Shown here one piece after another: positions 1 to 8,798 of a stretch of DNA of 64,000 nucleotides; the first letter of the stretch is position 1; each line of letters opens with the position of its first letter. The stretch covers positions 1-64,000 of the forward strand of contig NZ_BMHQ01000007.1 in assembly GCF_014641195.1 (NCBI RefSeq). Reading direction: 5' to 3'. Made by a program: the position numbers and the translations under genes. Below the pieces are notes generated by a model. The model was not told where the DNA came from, ran no database searches, and saw only the letters and a list, made by a program, of their open reading frames with translations. The DNA is from Marinithermofilum abyssi. GTDB taxonomy: Bacteria > Bacillota > Bacilli > Thermoactinomycetales > DSM-45169.

Positions 1-205
1 AAAATTTAACCGTTGAAAAGCCGCGTCCCTCACAGGGCGTTTGAGAGGCTTGAGCGGATTGCGGGGAAACTCGCACGATCCGTTCTTAGGGGGGAACGGC
101 CCCGTAAGGGGCCTGCCCTACCCGACATCCCTAAGCGGAAGTTCAGAGGAGATTCTTCCACTATCACTACTCTAAGACAGTGCCCCCGCCGATCTCGGCG
201 GGGGC
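1..205 (+). mobile_element. Possible right end of an IS200/IS605-like element: gene tail plus structured RNA-like end
   Basis: A short reading frame enters from the left edge and stops at 42-44 (residues NLTVEKPRPSQGV). It is followed by about 160 bases of compact hairpins. One is GGCCCC-GTAA-GGGGCC, closed by a GNRA-type tetraloop, and the last is a strong 11-bp hairpin at 182-205. A gene tail followed by a hairpin-rich end is typical of tnpB genes with their omega-RNA at the right end of IS200/IS605 elements. The gene body lies outside the window, so this is an inference from layout only. Confidence 0.33.
182..205. terminator. Strong GC hairpin
   Basis: Perfect 11-bp inverted repeat GCCCCCGCCGA/TCGGCGGGGGC with a 2-base loop. 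It lies just past the end of the broken cell-wall-binding gene on the minus strand, so it may terminate that gene. It could equally be the last hairpin of the structured end to its left. There is no strong T-run on either side. Confidence 0.5.
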
Positions 206-267
206 GTCTGTTCATCCCATGGTCTTTCAAGTTCACTTCTTGCTTTATAGAATGTGCTTTCCAGACA

Positions 268-959
268 TCAATGTCCGCCGTGACCGTCGCCGTTTTCACG
301 AGTGATCTCCAGCATCTGATCAATCATTCCTTGTGTGGTAAAGGAGAGTGTTTTTTCAGAACCGATGACGAACGCATGGTTGTATGGTCCGACGGTGGGG
401 TCGTCCTTAAATGTGGGCTGCAAACTCATTAGGTACTTGTGCATAGGTTCGGACAGCGTTCCCTTGTCCAACAGAAGTTCGGGGTGTGTTTTCCCATGTG
501 GGAGAAGGGTGCGCTCGCGATCGCCGCTTCCACGTTGTCCGTACGGTTAAAGGTCAGGCCGTGACCCGGCTCGGTGATCCCCCAGCCGAATTTCGTGGAG
601 TTATCCTTGTATTTGGCAAAGGCGATGGCGTTCTCTTCCGGGGTTTTGCCACTGATGCGTTTTACCTTGCCATATCGATTCAATTCTTTTTCCATAGAAG
701 CGGTGACGGTGGATTCCGGACCGAGGATGTAGATATGGGCCTTGTTTTTCCGTTTTTTCACCGCATCGACGGTTTCTTTGGGGACGTTGTCTTTGCCGAC
801 ATACAGAAGCGGTTCTGGCATATAGGCGATCCAGTTGGCCGCGGGTAGGGTGTACTCCGGTGCGTCCATGGAGCCGACGATCACGCTCTGCGGAAGGTCA
901 CCGCTCGTCTTGGCATAATAAGCATCCAACTTAGCGGCAGTGTCTGCAGGGTAAGTAAA
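268..959 (-). pseudogene. Cell-wall-binding-repeat protein, N-terminus lost and frameshifted
   Basis: The protein read on the minus strand resembles cell wall binding repeat 2 (CW_binding_2) proteins: a segment with IVGSMDAPEYTLPAANW, then IYILGPESTVTASMEKEL followed by KVKRISGKTPEENAIAFAKY. It is broken twice. Coding sense begins abruptly at about 959, where it abuts a response-regulator gene, with a stop in its own frame at 960-962. Near 480 one base is missing in a CCCC run: the frame ending ...GKHTP continues as ELLLDKGTLSEPMHKYL one frame over. The tail ends in the His-rich GDGHGGH. The family is typically an exported envelope protein; here no export signal remains. A sequencing error at the C-run could explain the frameshift but not the missing N-terminus. 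Confidence 0.7.
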
Positions 960-1321
960 TCATTGGCGGAACGGCGCAGGATGGCTTGAACGCGGGCGAC
1001 AATTTCACGGGGGCTGAAGGGTTTGATGACGTAATCGTCCGCTCCGATGGAAAGTCCCTGTAGTCGATGGCGTTCTTCCACCTTCGCCGTCAACATCAGG
1101 ATGGGTACAGCGGATTGTCGACGAATTTCTCTGCAAACCTCTTCTCCAGAATAGTCCGGAAGCATCAGGTCCAAAATGATGAAATTCACCGCTTCTTTGC
1201 GATAGATATCAAGCGCTTCTTTTCCTGTTCCTGCTTCCAGAGTGCGATATCCCGCATGGGAAAGGTACGAGGAGAGTACTTCACAAATCTTTTTTTCGTC
1301 ATCGACAATCAGGATCGTTTT
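881..1321 (-). pseudogene. Response regulator reduced to its receiver domain
   Basis: The first ~120 residues are a complete OmpR-type receiver: acidic pocket VDDE (residues 7-10), phospho-acceptor D52 in LDLMLP, the conserved Thr in LMLTAK and Lys in VIKPFSP, then the linker-like ARVQAILRRSA. The winged-helix output domain that should follow is absent. From about codon 121 the frame runs through DNA that encodes the cell-wall-binding protein in another frame, and it stops at 881. I placed the start at MKTILIVDDE; in-frame upstream starts at 1339 and 1330 have no better ribosome site. No sensor kinase is present nearby. The remnant could still be phosphorylated but cannot bind DNA. Confidence 0.78.
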
Positions 1322-1467
1322 CATAAGCATCACTCGCATGAAAAGATTCTCATTCTTTATGTAGCGATCGCTCGTTTACCCCAATAGCAAAAATACCTCA
1401 CTTAGGAGGCATCATGTTTTAGTCAACATGGCAATCGCCCTTTTGCCCCAGAGCTGCAATAGAGAGA

Positions 1468-2691
1468 TTATTTATTCAGCAGTGGAACCCGCCGGATAAA
1501 CACCCAGGTCAATACCTGGATAAATCCCACTGCCAACACCAGCCACTTCAGTTGCGTCATGTCGGGGCTTCGTTGAATCCACCACAAAAATGCACTGATA
1601 CTAAGAATGCGCCCCAAGTTCAGAGCCAGTTCCCTGGCGACTACATACTCCACCCGCAATTGAGCCGTTTCATTGCTTTGACCGATCACATCAAAGACAG
1701 CGGAAGTGAGCGGAACCATATACACTGGATAAAACAGCGCTGCTCCCAATCCCAGTATGACCAGGGTCCATGTGTTTATGTCCCAAATCAACGGCACCAC
1801 GACGATTCCCATCATTAAGGATCCGACCAGAATACTCTCATCCCGCCAGGAAAGCCGCATAAAGCGGCCGACGAGAAAATAAGAGAACAATCCCACTGCT
1901 GAGGCAGCCGTCAAATAGCTGCCCAATGCCAATTCGTTTCCCGTCGCAACATATACCAACAAGCTGATCAGAAATACGAACAACCCTTCTCTGGCTCCTT
2001 GGGCAATCATGGCCAAATTAACCCAATACCAGTAATTATCCCGATTTCTAACCAAGGACAGGATCTCTTTTAATCGGTATACTCCCGCCGCACTCCGGGG
2101 TCGTAACAGAAACGTGACGACGACGGCCAGCAAAAAAACGGCCAAGGAAATGCCGAAAATGATTCGGTATCCGGTAAAATGGTCCACCCGGGTGATCACC
2201 CATCCGGAAAGCAACGGCGTTGCGATGCCGGCTACCGAAGTGAGCAGCCCATTGATTCCATTAAATATATCCCGGTTATGCCGTTCTGTGATCTCAAAAT
2301 AAAGCACATTGTAGGCCAACCAAAAGAAACCGGAACCGATTCCCAAAAAGCTGCCCAAAAAAAAGACATAATCGGCGGCATGGGTCCCCAACATGAGCAC
2401 AGATAAATAAAAGAGGGCTTGTAAAGCCACTCCTAGACGGATCGCGATCACGCGATCCACTTGTTTGGCCATTCGCCCTGCAAATACAAAAGTAACAGCC
2501 ATCGCCAGATAATTAATCCAGTTAAACCAACCGATCAAGGCGAAATCGTGTTTGATTTTCCAGAGATACACATTGACGAAGGTATTCGACAAAGCGGTCG
2601 CCGTCGCAAATAAGCCGCTGATAATCAACAGCAGCCATGCACTTCGGTCCAGCTGATGGGTTTTCCCAAGGATCTGCATCTGCATCACCAT
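1468..2691 (-). CDS. MFS transporter, unknown substrate
   Basis: A 407-residue protein with about twelve hydrophobic segments, matching a single-unit Major Facilitator Superfamily carrier. It starts near LDRSAWLLLIISGLFATATAL, has a charged central loop (LLRPRSAAGVYRLKEIL) between the two six-helix halves, and ends in a short basic tail. The start could be any of three nearby ATG codons (2691, 2685, 2679); none has a strong ribosome site. It stands alone between the response-regulator scar and the rhomboid/psd pair. Nothing in the sequence or context fixes the substrate. Confidence 0.75.
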   Translation of the reverse strand: MVMQMQILGKTHQLDRSAWLLLIISGLFATATALSNTFVNVYLWKIKHDFALIGWFNWINYLAMAVTFVFAGRMAKQVDRVIAIRLGVALQALFYLSVLMLGTHAADYVFFLGSFLGIGSGFFWLAYNVLYFEITERHNRDIFNGINGLLTSVAGIATPLLSGWVITRVDHFTGYRIIFGISLAVFLLAVVVTFLLRPRSAAGVYRLKEILSLVRNRDNYWYWVNLAMIAQGAREGLFVFLISLLVYVATGNELALGSYLTAASAVGLFSYFLVGRFMRLSWRDESILVGSLMMGIVVVPLIWDINTWTLVILGLGAALFYPVYMVPLTSAVFDVIGQSNETAQLRVEYVVARELALNLGRILSISAFLWWIQRSPDMTQLKWLVLAVGFIQVLTWVFIRRVPLLNK

Positions 2692-2756
2692 GAATTAGCT
2701 TAACCAAAGTAGCACTAGATTACCGATGGAACCGCCCGGAAAATCCTGCGCGTACC

Positions 2757-3363
2757 TTAGCGCTGTTTTGGTTTGCGCATACGGAGCAAAGGTCCGGCCA
2801 TCATCATTCCGGATGCCAGACCGCCCAGATCCGCAATAAAATTGGACTGACTGAAGACCAGATTAAACAGGATATTCAATCCGACAAAGATAAAAATCCC
2901 GGTCCCTGTTTCCGGATCAATCGCCCCTTTTCGAAACAAAAACAGATACAGATACACCCCGAAAAGCCCGTAAATAGACGCGTCGGCCCCGGCTGTAAAG
3001 AAGGTGTCACTTAACCAACTCAACACCAGATTGCCCATAATCCCGGTCATGAAAAAAAGGAGCAAAAAGTTGCGCCGACCATACAGCCACTCTAACTGCG
3101 GACCCAACAAATACAACATAAAACCGTTCACCAATAAATGCATCAAACCTACATGTAAAAACAGAGGTAGGATCAGCCGCCACCACTCTCCCGCTTGCAA
3201 CAGAGTGCTTTCCAGAGCACCAAAACGAAGCAGTGCTTGCGGGTTGGTCGATCCCCCCATCAGGGTCAATAAGACAAAAGCCAACAACTGAACGGCCAGC
3301 AAAGCCGTTACCACCGGAAAATAGGAAATAAACCGTCTCAACGGCAATTGTGTATGATTAAAC
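2757..3363 (-). CDS. Rhomboid-fold membrane protein lacking the catalytic Ser and His
   Basis: A 202-residue, six-helix membrane protein of the rhomboid superfamily. The family signature HxxxxHxxxN is kept (H71, H76, N80), with a loop containing PQLEWLYGRRNF. In active rhomboids the serine sits in GASG-x-x-x-G and the histidine in AHLGG. Here these read GADASIYGLFG (126-136) and ADLGGLASG (178-186), so both catalytic positions are Asp. This points to an inactive, iRhom-like protein that binds membrane clients without cutting, or to a changed activity. Start is TTG at 3365 (first base), eight bases after the psd stop, with an AAGGGGAATG ribosome site overlapping the psd end, so translation is probably coupled. 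Confidence 0.78.
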
Positions 3364-3369
3364 AATGGA

Positions 3370-4257
3370 TCATTCCCCTTTGTCTGACTTCAGACGGACA
3401 TCGTTCTTCGATGAATGACGAATGTAAGCTAAGGGTTGGCCCATATGCAGAAACCGGCCGGGAGCCAGTCCGTCCGTCCAATCGATTTTCCCCTTTTCAA
3501 ATAACAAAATGACGGTGGAGCCAAATTCAAAACGTCCAATCTCCTCCCCTTTGTCCATCGGCTGCATCGATGGATACTCCTTGTTTTCCTTCTGTCTTTT
3601 CCCCGGTCGGTTGGTGCTTATAAAGGGGTCGTATTGGACTTTGATGCTTCCCACGTTGGTAGCACCTACTTTGACCAGGGCTATATATCCAGCCGGTGTA
3701 TCCATATAGGTAATCAAGCGTTCATTACGGGCAAAAAGCCCCTTGATGCAACGAACGCCCATGGCATTCACCGGAAACAGGGTCCCCGGTATATAGGTCA
3801 ACCGCTTCACTCTGCCTTGAACGGGGGTGTGAATACGGTGATAGTCCCGAGGACTTAAGTATATGGTAACAAACTGGCCGCCGCAAAATTTGCGGGCTTG
3901 TTCCGCATCGGCCCCTAATAACGCTTCCAAAGAATAGGTAACCCCTTTGGCTTGCAACATCGTGTCATCCGCGATCGACCCCAACTGTGAAACGGTTCCA
4001 TCCACAGGACTAACCACACAGCGGGGATCCGGATCCACCGGTCGGGCACCCTCTTTCAACCCCCGAACAAAAAAATCGAGCAGTGTCGCATATTGGGATA
4101 CCGGCTTTTCCACTTGTGACACGTCGACATCGAAACGGCGGATGTAATAGGGAATCAAACGGCGACTCCAAGGACTGCGCGCGATTCGACCCATTAATCG
4201 GGATACCGTTTTTTTTGGCATGGCTTGCATCAAAGCAGTAATTATTCGCTCTCTCAT
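3370..4257 (-). CDS. psd: Phosphatidylserine decarboxylase proenzyme
   Basis: A 295-residue decarboxylase that makes phosphatidylethanolamine from phosphatidylserine at the membrane. The self-cleavage site is FGSTVILLFEKGKIDW near residue 248: the chain is cut before the Ser, which becomes the pyruvoyl group. The core also has SPVDGTVSQLG and the YLSPRDYHRIHTPVQG segment with its conserved His. Length is normal for the short bacterial form. It is the first gene of a two-gene unit with the rhomboid-like protein. No phosphatidylserine synthase is seen in the window. Confidence 0.95.
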   Translation of the reverse strand: MRERIITALMQAMPKKTVSRLMGRIARSPWSRRLIPYYIRRFDVDVSQVEKPVSQYATLLDFFVRGLKEGARPVDPDPRCVVSPVDGTVSQLGSIADDTMLQAKGVTYSLEALLGADAEQARKFCGGQFVTIYLSPRDYHRIHTPVQGRVKRLTYIPGTLFPVNAMGVRCIKGLFARNERLITYMDTPAGYIALVKVGATNVGSIKVQYDPFISTNRPGKRQKENKEYPSMQPMDKGEEIGRFEFGSTVILLFEKGKIDWTDGLAPGRFLHMGQPLAYIRHSSKNDVRLKSDKGE

Positions 4258-4347
4258 AACTGCCTCCTAAGGCAATAAATACTTAAAAATCCAGTGAGTG
4301 ATTCAGGTTTGTCCCGGACACAATATGCTTAACGGGAGGTGATACAA

Positions 4348-4632
4348 ATGGCTTACCAACCGAAAGGGGCTGCCAAAACCAACGCCCAGCAAGTCCGTCA
4401 ACAAAACCAACGGACTGCTCAAGCACAACAAGGTCAGCAATACCAGACCGAGTTTGCTTCTGAGACGAGTGCTCAACAAGTTCGTCAACAAAACCAACGA
4501 TCTGCTCAAGCACAACAAGGTCAGCAACGAGGTCAGCAATACCAAACCGAGTTTGCTTCTGAGACGAATGCTCAACAAATTCGTCAAAAGAACCAGCAAT
4601 CTCAAAACAAAAAGCAGCAAAACCAACAGTAA
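4348..4632 (+). CDS. sspE: Gamma-type small acid-soluble spore protein
   Basis: A 94-residue, Gln/Asn/Ala-rich, highly soluble protein with repeated units (YQTEFASETSAQQVRQQNQ and near copies), the hallmark of gamma-SASP. These proteins store amino acids in the spore core and are degraded after germination by the Gpr protease, whose TEFASET-type cleavage sites occur twice here. The start is the ATG at 4348, preceded by GGGAGGTGAT; a GTG three codons earlier lies inside the ribosome site. Expression late in the forespore (sigma-G) is expected from the family. The gene stands alone, divergent from psd, and ends in a strong terminator. Confidence 0.93.
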   Translation: MAYQPKGAAKTNAQQVRQQNQRTAQAQQGQQYQTEFASETSAQQVRQQNQRSAQAQQGQQRGQQYQTEFASETNAQQIRQKNQQSQNKKQQNQQ

Positions 4633-4639
4633 CTTCTTG

Positions 4640-4680
4640 AAAGAAGCCTTGCCCCGCCCTATAGGGGGTGGGGCTTCTTT
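4640..4680. terminator. Bidirectional terminator between sspE and the DUF502 gene
   Basis: AAAGAAGCC...GGCTTCTTT arms around a CCCCGCCC/GGGGTGGGG stem with T-rich ends on both sides. It follows the sspE stop and covers the 3' end of the convergent DUF502 gene. Confidence 0.85.
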
Positions 4681-5294
4681 CCGTCTGTATTTTTACCCGC
4701 TACACCGGCAGAGAGGATCATTCGCAACGCTTCATCCACACTGAGATCCAACACTTCCACCTCGCTGGCTTCAAACCAGTGCAAATCCCCTGCAAATTGC
4801 ATACTCTGGGGAAAATACACGCCGATATACTCTTTGCCGTCCCGAGTTGTAAACCGGGGTTCTTTCACCGTCAAAAACCCCATTCGCTTGGAACCGGCCA
4901 CTGTGACAAACACCACGGTGTCAAAAGATTTCTGATCGCCGATAAAGGCGTTTATCGTATCTTTTAGGGTTCCATATACACCTTTGACCAATGGCAGCCG
5001 CTGAATCCCCTTTTCCAGGAGTGCCAGTAGCTTCTGAACAAACAGCCAACGGGCTAGGAAGCCTATCAAGGTGACAGTTACCAAAATCAAGAAAATACCT
5101 GCACCAGGCAAGTGTATCACTACATCGAACCACTTCGATGCAGTGCCACCTTTGGAAAACCAGCTCACCCCCAAACTGTTGATGAGCTGGTAAAAATAAT
5201 GAAGCAAATATATTGTACCCGCCAATGGCAAAATGACCAACAGTCCGTTGAAAAAATACAGGCTGAGCCGCTTGACCAACCGCGAAACACGCAT
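4659..5294 (-). CDS. DUF502 family membrane protein
   Basis: A 211-residue protein with two N-terminal membrane segments (LSLYFFNGLLVILPLAGTIY and AGIFLILVTVTLIGFLARWL) and a soluble C-terminal part that begins with GIQRLPLVKGVYGTLKDTINAF, the conserved signature of DUF502 proteins. Later it has FDTVVFVTVAGSKRMGFLT and IGVYFPQS. Function is not established for the family. Start ATG at 5294 lies 18 bases past the stop of the PBP gene, so the two genes are likely cotranscribed. The 3' end runs into the shared terminator. Confidence 0.85.
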   Translation of the reverse strand: MRVSRLVKRLSLYFFNGLLVILPLAGTIYLLHYFYQLINSLGVSWFSKGGTASKWFDVVIHLPGAGIFLILVTVTLIGFLARWLFVQKLLALLEKGIQRLPLVKGVYGTLKDTINAFIGDQKSFDTVVFVTVAGSKRMGFLTVKEPRFTTRDGKEYIGVYFPQSMQFAGDLHWFEASEVEVLDLSVDEALRMILSAGVAGKNTDGKKPHPL

Positions 5295-5311
5295 CAGACC
5301 AACGCCTCGCT

Positions 5312-7303
5312 TTACTTCTGCTTGTTCTTCATAAACTGCTCATAATACGTTTCGATCATTTTCTCCGCGATGGGGCCGCCTGCGATCGAACCGTATCCTC
5401 CTTCAGGTACAATGACAGCCACAGCAATTTGCGGATCATCTGCCGGAGCAAAGGCGATAAACACGGAATTATTCACCCGGCCGCGGCCCGGCACATCCTG
5501 TTCTGACGTTCCCGTTTTCGCCGCTACTTTAAACGGCAGATTTTTAAACAGATTGGAAGCTGTACCGCCAGGCTGCGTCACTTTGAGCATCCCTTCCTTC
5601 ACCGTATCAAAGTGACGCGGGTCGATTTCCGCACGGCTTAACACTTCTGGCTTGGCTTTTTTAACAGTTTTGCCCTTTTCATCTGTAATTTTTTCCATCA
5701 AGAGCGGGCGCATCCGAACACCGTCATTGGCCAGTGTGGCGGTATATTGGGCCAATTGCATCGCCGTGTATCGCTGGGCCTGGCCGAAGGAGGCGAGTAC
5801 CATCGCTCCCAGACTGGAACCGTTGTCTGCGATATGTCGATAATCCTCGGTTCCATCCTGCTCTCCTTTGAGCGGAATGCCTGTTTTTACTCCCAGGCCG
5901 AATTGGTGGGTGTACTTTTGAAACTCGTCAACAGCTTTTTTGCCTTCCCGTTGATACCAACGGCTGCCGGTCCAGGCAAAGAACGTATTGGCCGACTTTT
6001 GCAGAGCCTTGGCTGCATTGAGCAAGCCATAGTTGTGATTGCTGGAGTTTCGTATCGGCGGGGTTGCTTTGGCATAGCGAAAAGCCCCCGGATCTTTGAA
6101 AGTCGTATATGGAGTAATCAGCTGCTTTTGCAAGGCCATCAATGTCATCATCGGCTTAAAGGTGGACCCCAGCGGCAAAATGGACAACGGGTGTCTGCCA
6201 AATTCCTTTTCCGGATTGGCATAACCCCGTGCATCATAGGGCGCTTCCATAATGGTGCCGTTGCGAATCACATAGGTCAGACCTTTAAAATCCTCGGGGG
6301 AAACCCGCCGGTTCCAAATGTTCGGATCGTAATCCGGGTAGCTCATCATGGTCCGGACCTTTCCTGTTTTCACTTCCATCGCCACGGCATAAGCATTGCG
6401 CGCGTAAGGGGCCCGGTGTTTGCCCGGTGCCTTCGTCCGCAGATAACGCAGATGCTTTTCGGCAAACTTCTCCGTCTCCAACTGCATCTTTTCATCCAGT
6501 GTAGTATAGAGGTTGTTGCCGGCCTTCGGCTGCACTTCCTTCAATACATCTACCAGCTTTCCTTGGGAGTTGACCCGCACCAAGCGATAGCCGTGCTTAC
6601 CCCGCAGCACATCTTGAAAGCTGTATTCCAGGCCGTCCATCCCGACTTGTTCCCAATCGACGTATCCACCCTGATTCGGCTTTTTGCCGGCATCGATATA
6701 TCGTTTTAAAGACGCTTTGGCCCCGGAAAAAGGCCGGACATAACCCAGTGTCTGCACGGCAAAAGTATCTTTCCGGTACTCCCGCAAAGGCTCCAGAATA
6801 ATGTTGACTCCCTTGAATCGGTCCGGACTTTCCGAGATGGCGATCACTTCTTTTTCCGTCAGGCGATCCTTGATTTTTTTGGGATAGTATGGAGGCTGTT
6901 TTCGGGGAACGGTCTTCCCTTTGGCATCCAGCCCTACATCCATGCGCTCCAACACTTCGCCCACCGGCAAGTCCAATGTTTTGGACAACCGTTTGGCTGT
7001 CTGAAGCTTATCCTGTTCAGACGTGTCTGTTTCCAGATAAATCGCCGTAAACAGGGATTGATTGCCCACCAGCTTGTTGCCGTCCCGGTCGTAAATATTC
7101 CCCCGCGGAGCTACGACGGGAATTTGTTTAAAGTTGTTTTCGGCGGCCAGTTGATGATACTTGTCACCGCCTCCCAGCTGAACCCAGCTGAGGCGGAGAA
7201 TCAACCCCACAAACAAGAGAAAAACAATCAGCCACAAGCCATGAAATCGGTTGAAAATCATCTCTTTATGTACATGAGGAGAACGGTTGGACTTCAACAT
7301 CAT
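5312..7303 (-). CDS. Class B penicillin-binding protein (PBP2-like transpeptidase)
   Basis: A 663-residue protein: one N-terminal membrane anchor (FHGLWLIVFLLFVGLILRLSW), a PBP dimerisation domain with RGNIYDRDGNKL, then a transpeptidase domain. The catalytic motifs are STFK (SxxK, near residue 379), SAN (SxN, near 437) and KTGTSE (KTG, near 597). It cross-links peptidoglycan on the outer face of the membrane; the layout matches the MrdA/PbpA branch for the lateral wall or spore germ-cell wall. Start chosen at the ATG at 7303, with GAGAGG upstream; a longer frame reaching to 7456 has no ribosome site. Divergent from the aprX-like protease gene. Confidence 0.9.
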   Translation of the reverse strand: MMLKSNRSPHVHKEMIFNRFHGLWLIVFLLFVGLILRLSWVQLGGGDKYHQLAAENNFKQIPVVAPRGNIYDRDGNKLVGNQSLFTAIYLETDTSEQDKLQTAKRLSKTLDLPVGEVLERMDVGLDAKGKTVPRKQPPYYPKKIKDRLTEKEVIAISESPDRFKGVNIILEPLREYRKDTFAVQTLGYVRPFSGAKASLKRYIDAGKKPNQGGYVDWEQVGMDGLEYSFQDVLRGKHGYRLVRVNSQGKLVDVLKEVQPKAGNNLYTTLDEKMQLETEKFAEKHLRYLRTKAPGKHRAPYARNAYAVAMEVKTGKVRTMMSYPDYDPNIWNRRVSPEDFKGLTYVIRNGTIMEAPYDARGYANPEKEFGRHPLSILPLGSTFKPMMTLMALQKQLITPYTTFKDPGAFRYAKATPPIRNSSNHNYGLLNAAKALQKSANTFFAWTGSRWYQREGKKAVDEFQKYTHQFGLGVKTGIPLKGEQDGTEDYRHIADNGSSLGAMVLASFGQAQRYTAMQLAQYTATLANDGVRMRPLLMEKITDEKGKTVKKAKPEVLSRAEIDPRHFDTVKEGMLKVTQPGGTASNLFKNLPFKVAAKTGTSEQDVPGRGRVNNSVFIAFAPADDPQIAVAVIVPEGGYGSIAGGPIAEKMIETYYEQFMKNKQK

Positions 7304-7505
7304 GGATCTTGCAACCTCTCTTAATTTTACCGATTTGCATTTCAGTTTAACACAAATGGGATAGAAAGAAGCAGGCTTTGCAGAAAGCTCACGATTCAGA
7401 CAAACATGGAAATTGAGTCGGCATGGGCATGCGCGGTGACACCTTGGTTCTATCAATCATATTTTACAACTATTACAGATAGATAGAAATGAAAGGAAGG
7501 TTCAC

Positions 7506-8798
7506 ATGTACCAATCCCATATCCAGTGGATTCGTGATAACGGCCGCCGCATGGACAGTCTGCTTCGTTCCTCCTTGATCCATCGTCTCCGCTTTTTACG
7601 CTGGGTTCCCTGCGTATTGCATGGAACAGTGATTCAAGCTCTGCATCGTTTGTCCCGCGCACGAGTGTTGGTTCAGTTGGATCCCGAGGCCGCAGGAAGA
7701 CTTCAGCTCACACGGATGGGAGTGGGCAGCACCTATTACAGCAGCATTCATACCTATCGATTAAACGTGTCCCTGTCCCAATTACAAGAGCTTATGGGCA
7801 TGCCGGAAGTGAAGAAAGTATACCTGGACCGTAAGGTGTATGCCCTTTTGGATACGGCCGTCCCGGCAACAGGAGCTCCTAAGGTGTGGAAAGGATCCGA
7901 TGTGCCCAATTTCGGTGAAAATGCTGCTATCGCCATCATTGATACAGGCATCCACCCTCACCCCGACCTGACTCGTCCCCAAAACCGGATTATCGCTTTT
8001 AAAGACTTCGTCAAAGGAAAAAGCCATCCCTATGACGACAACGGCCATGGCACCCATGTCGCAGGAGCTTGCGCGGGAAACGGATTTTCCTCCAAGGGAA
8101 AATACAAAGGTACGGCTCCCAATGCCAAGCTGGTGGGGATCAAGGTATTGAACAAATCTGGTTCCGGTAACTTGTCCGATGTGATCGCCGGTGTGCAATG
8201 GTGCATTGACAATAAAGACAAATACGGCATTCGGGTGATTAACCTCTCTTTGGGAAGCCGAACCGGCACCTCCTATAAAGATGATCCCGTAGCCCAAATC
8301 GTGGAACAAGCCTGGAAAGCGGGTATCACTGTCGTTGCCGCGGCAGGCAATGAAGGTCCCGAATCCAACACCATCTCCAGTCCAGGAATTCATCCCCAAA
8401 TCATCACAGTAGGTGCCAGTGATAACAAAAACAGCGTAGATAGAAACGACGATGAAATCGCGCCCTTTTCCAGCCGCGGCCCCACCGCCGATGGTGTCGT
8501 CAAACCGGATCTTCTCGCACCGGGGACCAATATTACTTCCCTCCGTGTAATCCATTCGTATATCGACAAAATGTCCCCCCATTCCCGTGTCAACCAATAC
8601 TATACCGTTCTTTCCGGTACATCCATGGCTACCCCTATCGTGGCGGGAATCGTCGCTTTGCTTCTGACCAAAAACCCGAACTGGACACCGGATCAAGTGA
8701 AGCAGGCTTTGATCTCCACAGCGGAAGATCTCGGACTCCCTCCAAACACTCAAGGCTCCGGCCATGTGCAGGCAAATTTGGCCAACCTCAAGGAATAA
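7506..8798 (+). CDS. aprX: Subtilisin-family serine protease, AprX-like, no signal peptide
   Basis: A 430-residue S8 peptidase. The catalytic triad is visible: Asp in AIIDTGIHPHPDL, His in DDNGHGTHVAGACAG and Ser in LSGTSMATPIVAG; AAAGNEG carries the oxyanion-hole Asn. There is no signal peptide, and the N-terminus is a ~110-residue basic region with an inhibitor-like VLVQLDPEAAGRL...VKKVYLDR segment. Size and architecture match the Bacillus AprX family, which is cytoplasmic and expressed late in growth. The ribosome site GAAAGGAAGG precedes the ATG at 7506. Its last 11 bases overlap the end of the convergent subtilase gene. Confidence 0.9.
   Translation: MYQSHIQWIRDNGRRMDSLLRSSLIHRLRFLRWVPCVLHGTVIQALHRLSRARVLVQLDPEAAGRLQLTRMGVGSTYYSSIHTYRLNVSLSQLQELMGMPEVKKVYLDRKVYALLDTAVPATGAPKVWKGSDVPNFGENAAIAIIDTGIHPHPDLTRPQNRIIAFKDFVKGKSHPYDDNGHGTHVAGACAGNGFSSKGKYKGTAPNAKLVGIKVLNKSGSGNLSDVIAGVQWCIDNKDKYGIRVINLSLGSRTGTSYKDDPVAQIVEQAWKAGITVVAAAGNEGPESNTISSPGIHPQIITVGASDNKNSVDRNDDEIAPFSSRGPTADGVVKPDLLAPGTNITSLRVIHSYIDKMSPHSRVNQYYTVLSGTSMATPIVAGIVALLLTKNPNWTPDQVKQALISTAEDLGLPPNTQGSGHVQANLANLKE

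Noticed and set aside
13-432. A 139-codon frame at the left edge
   Set aside because: It crosses the structured region, the 182-205 hairpin and the end of the opposite gene; no ribosome site.
4348-4632. Direct repeats that could suggest a CRISPR or satellite
   Set aside because: The repeats are in frame and are the known internal repeats of gamma-SASP.
5747-6709. A 320-codon open frame opposite the PBP gene
   Set aside because: Antisense of a gene with all three PBP motifs; no start signals or family match.
7782-8765. A 327-codon frame opposite the aprX-like gene
   Set aside because: Antisense of a full S8 protease with an intact triad; composition typical of a shadow.
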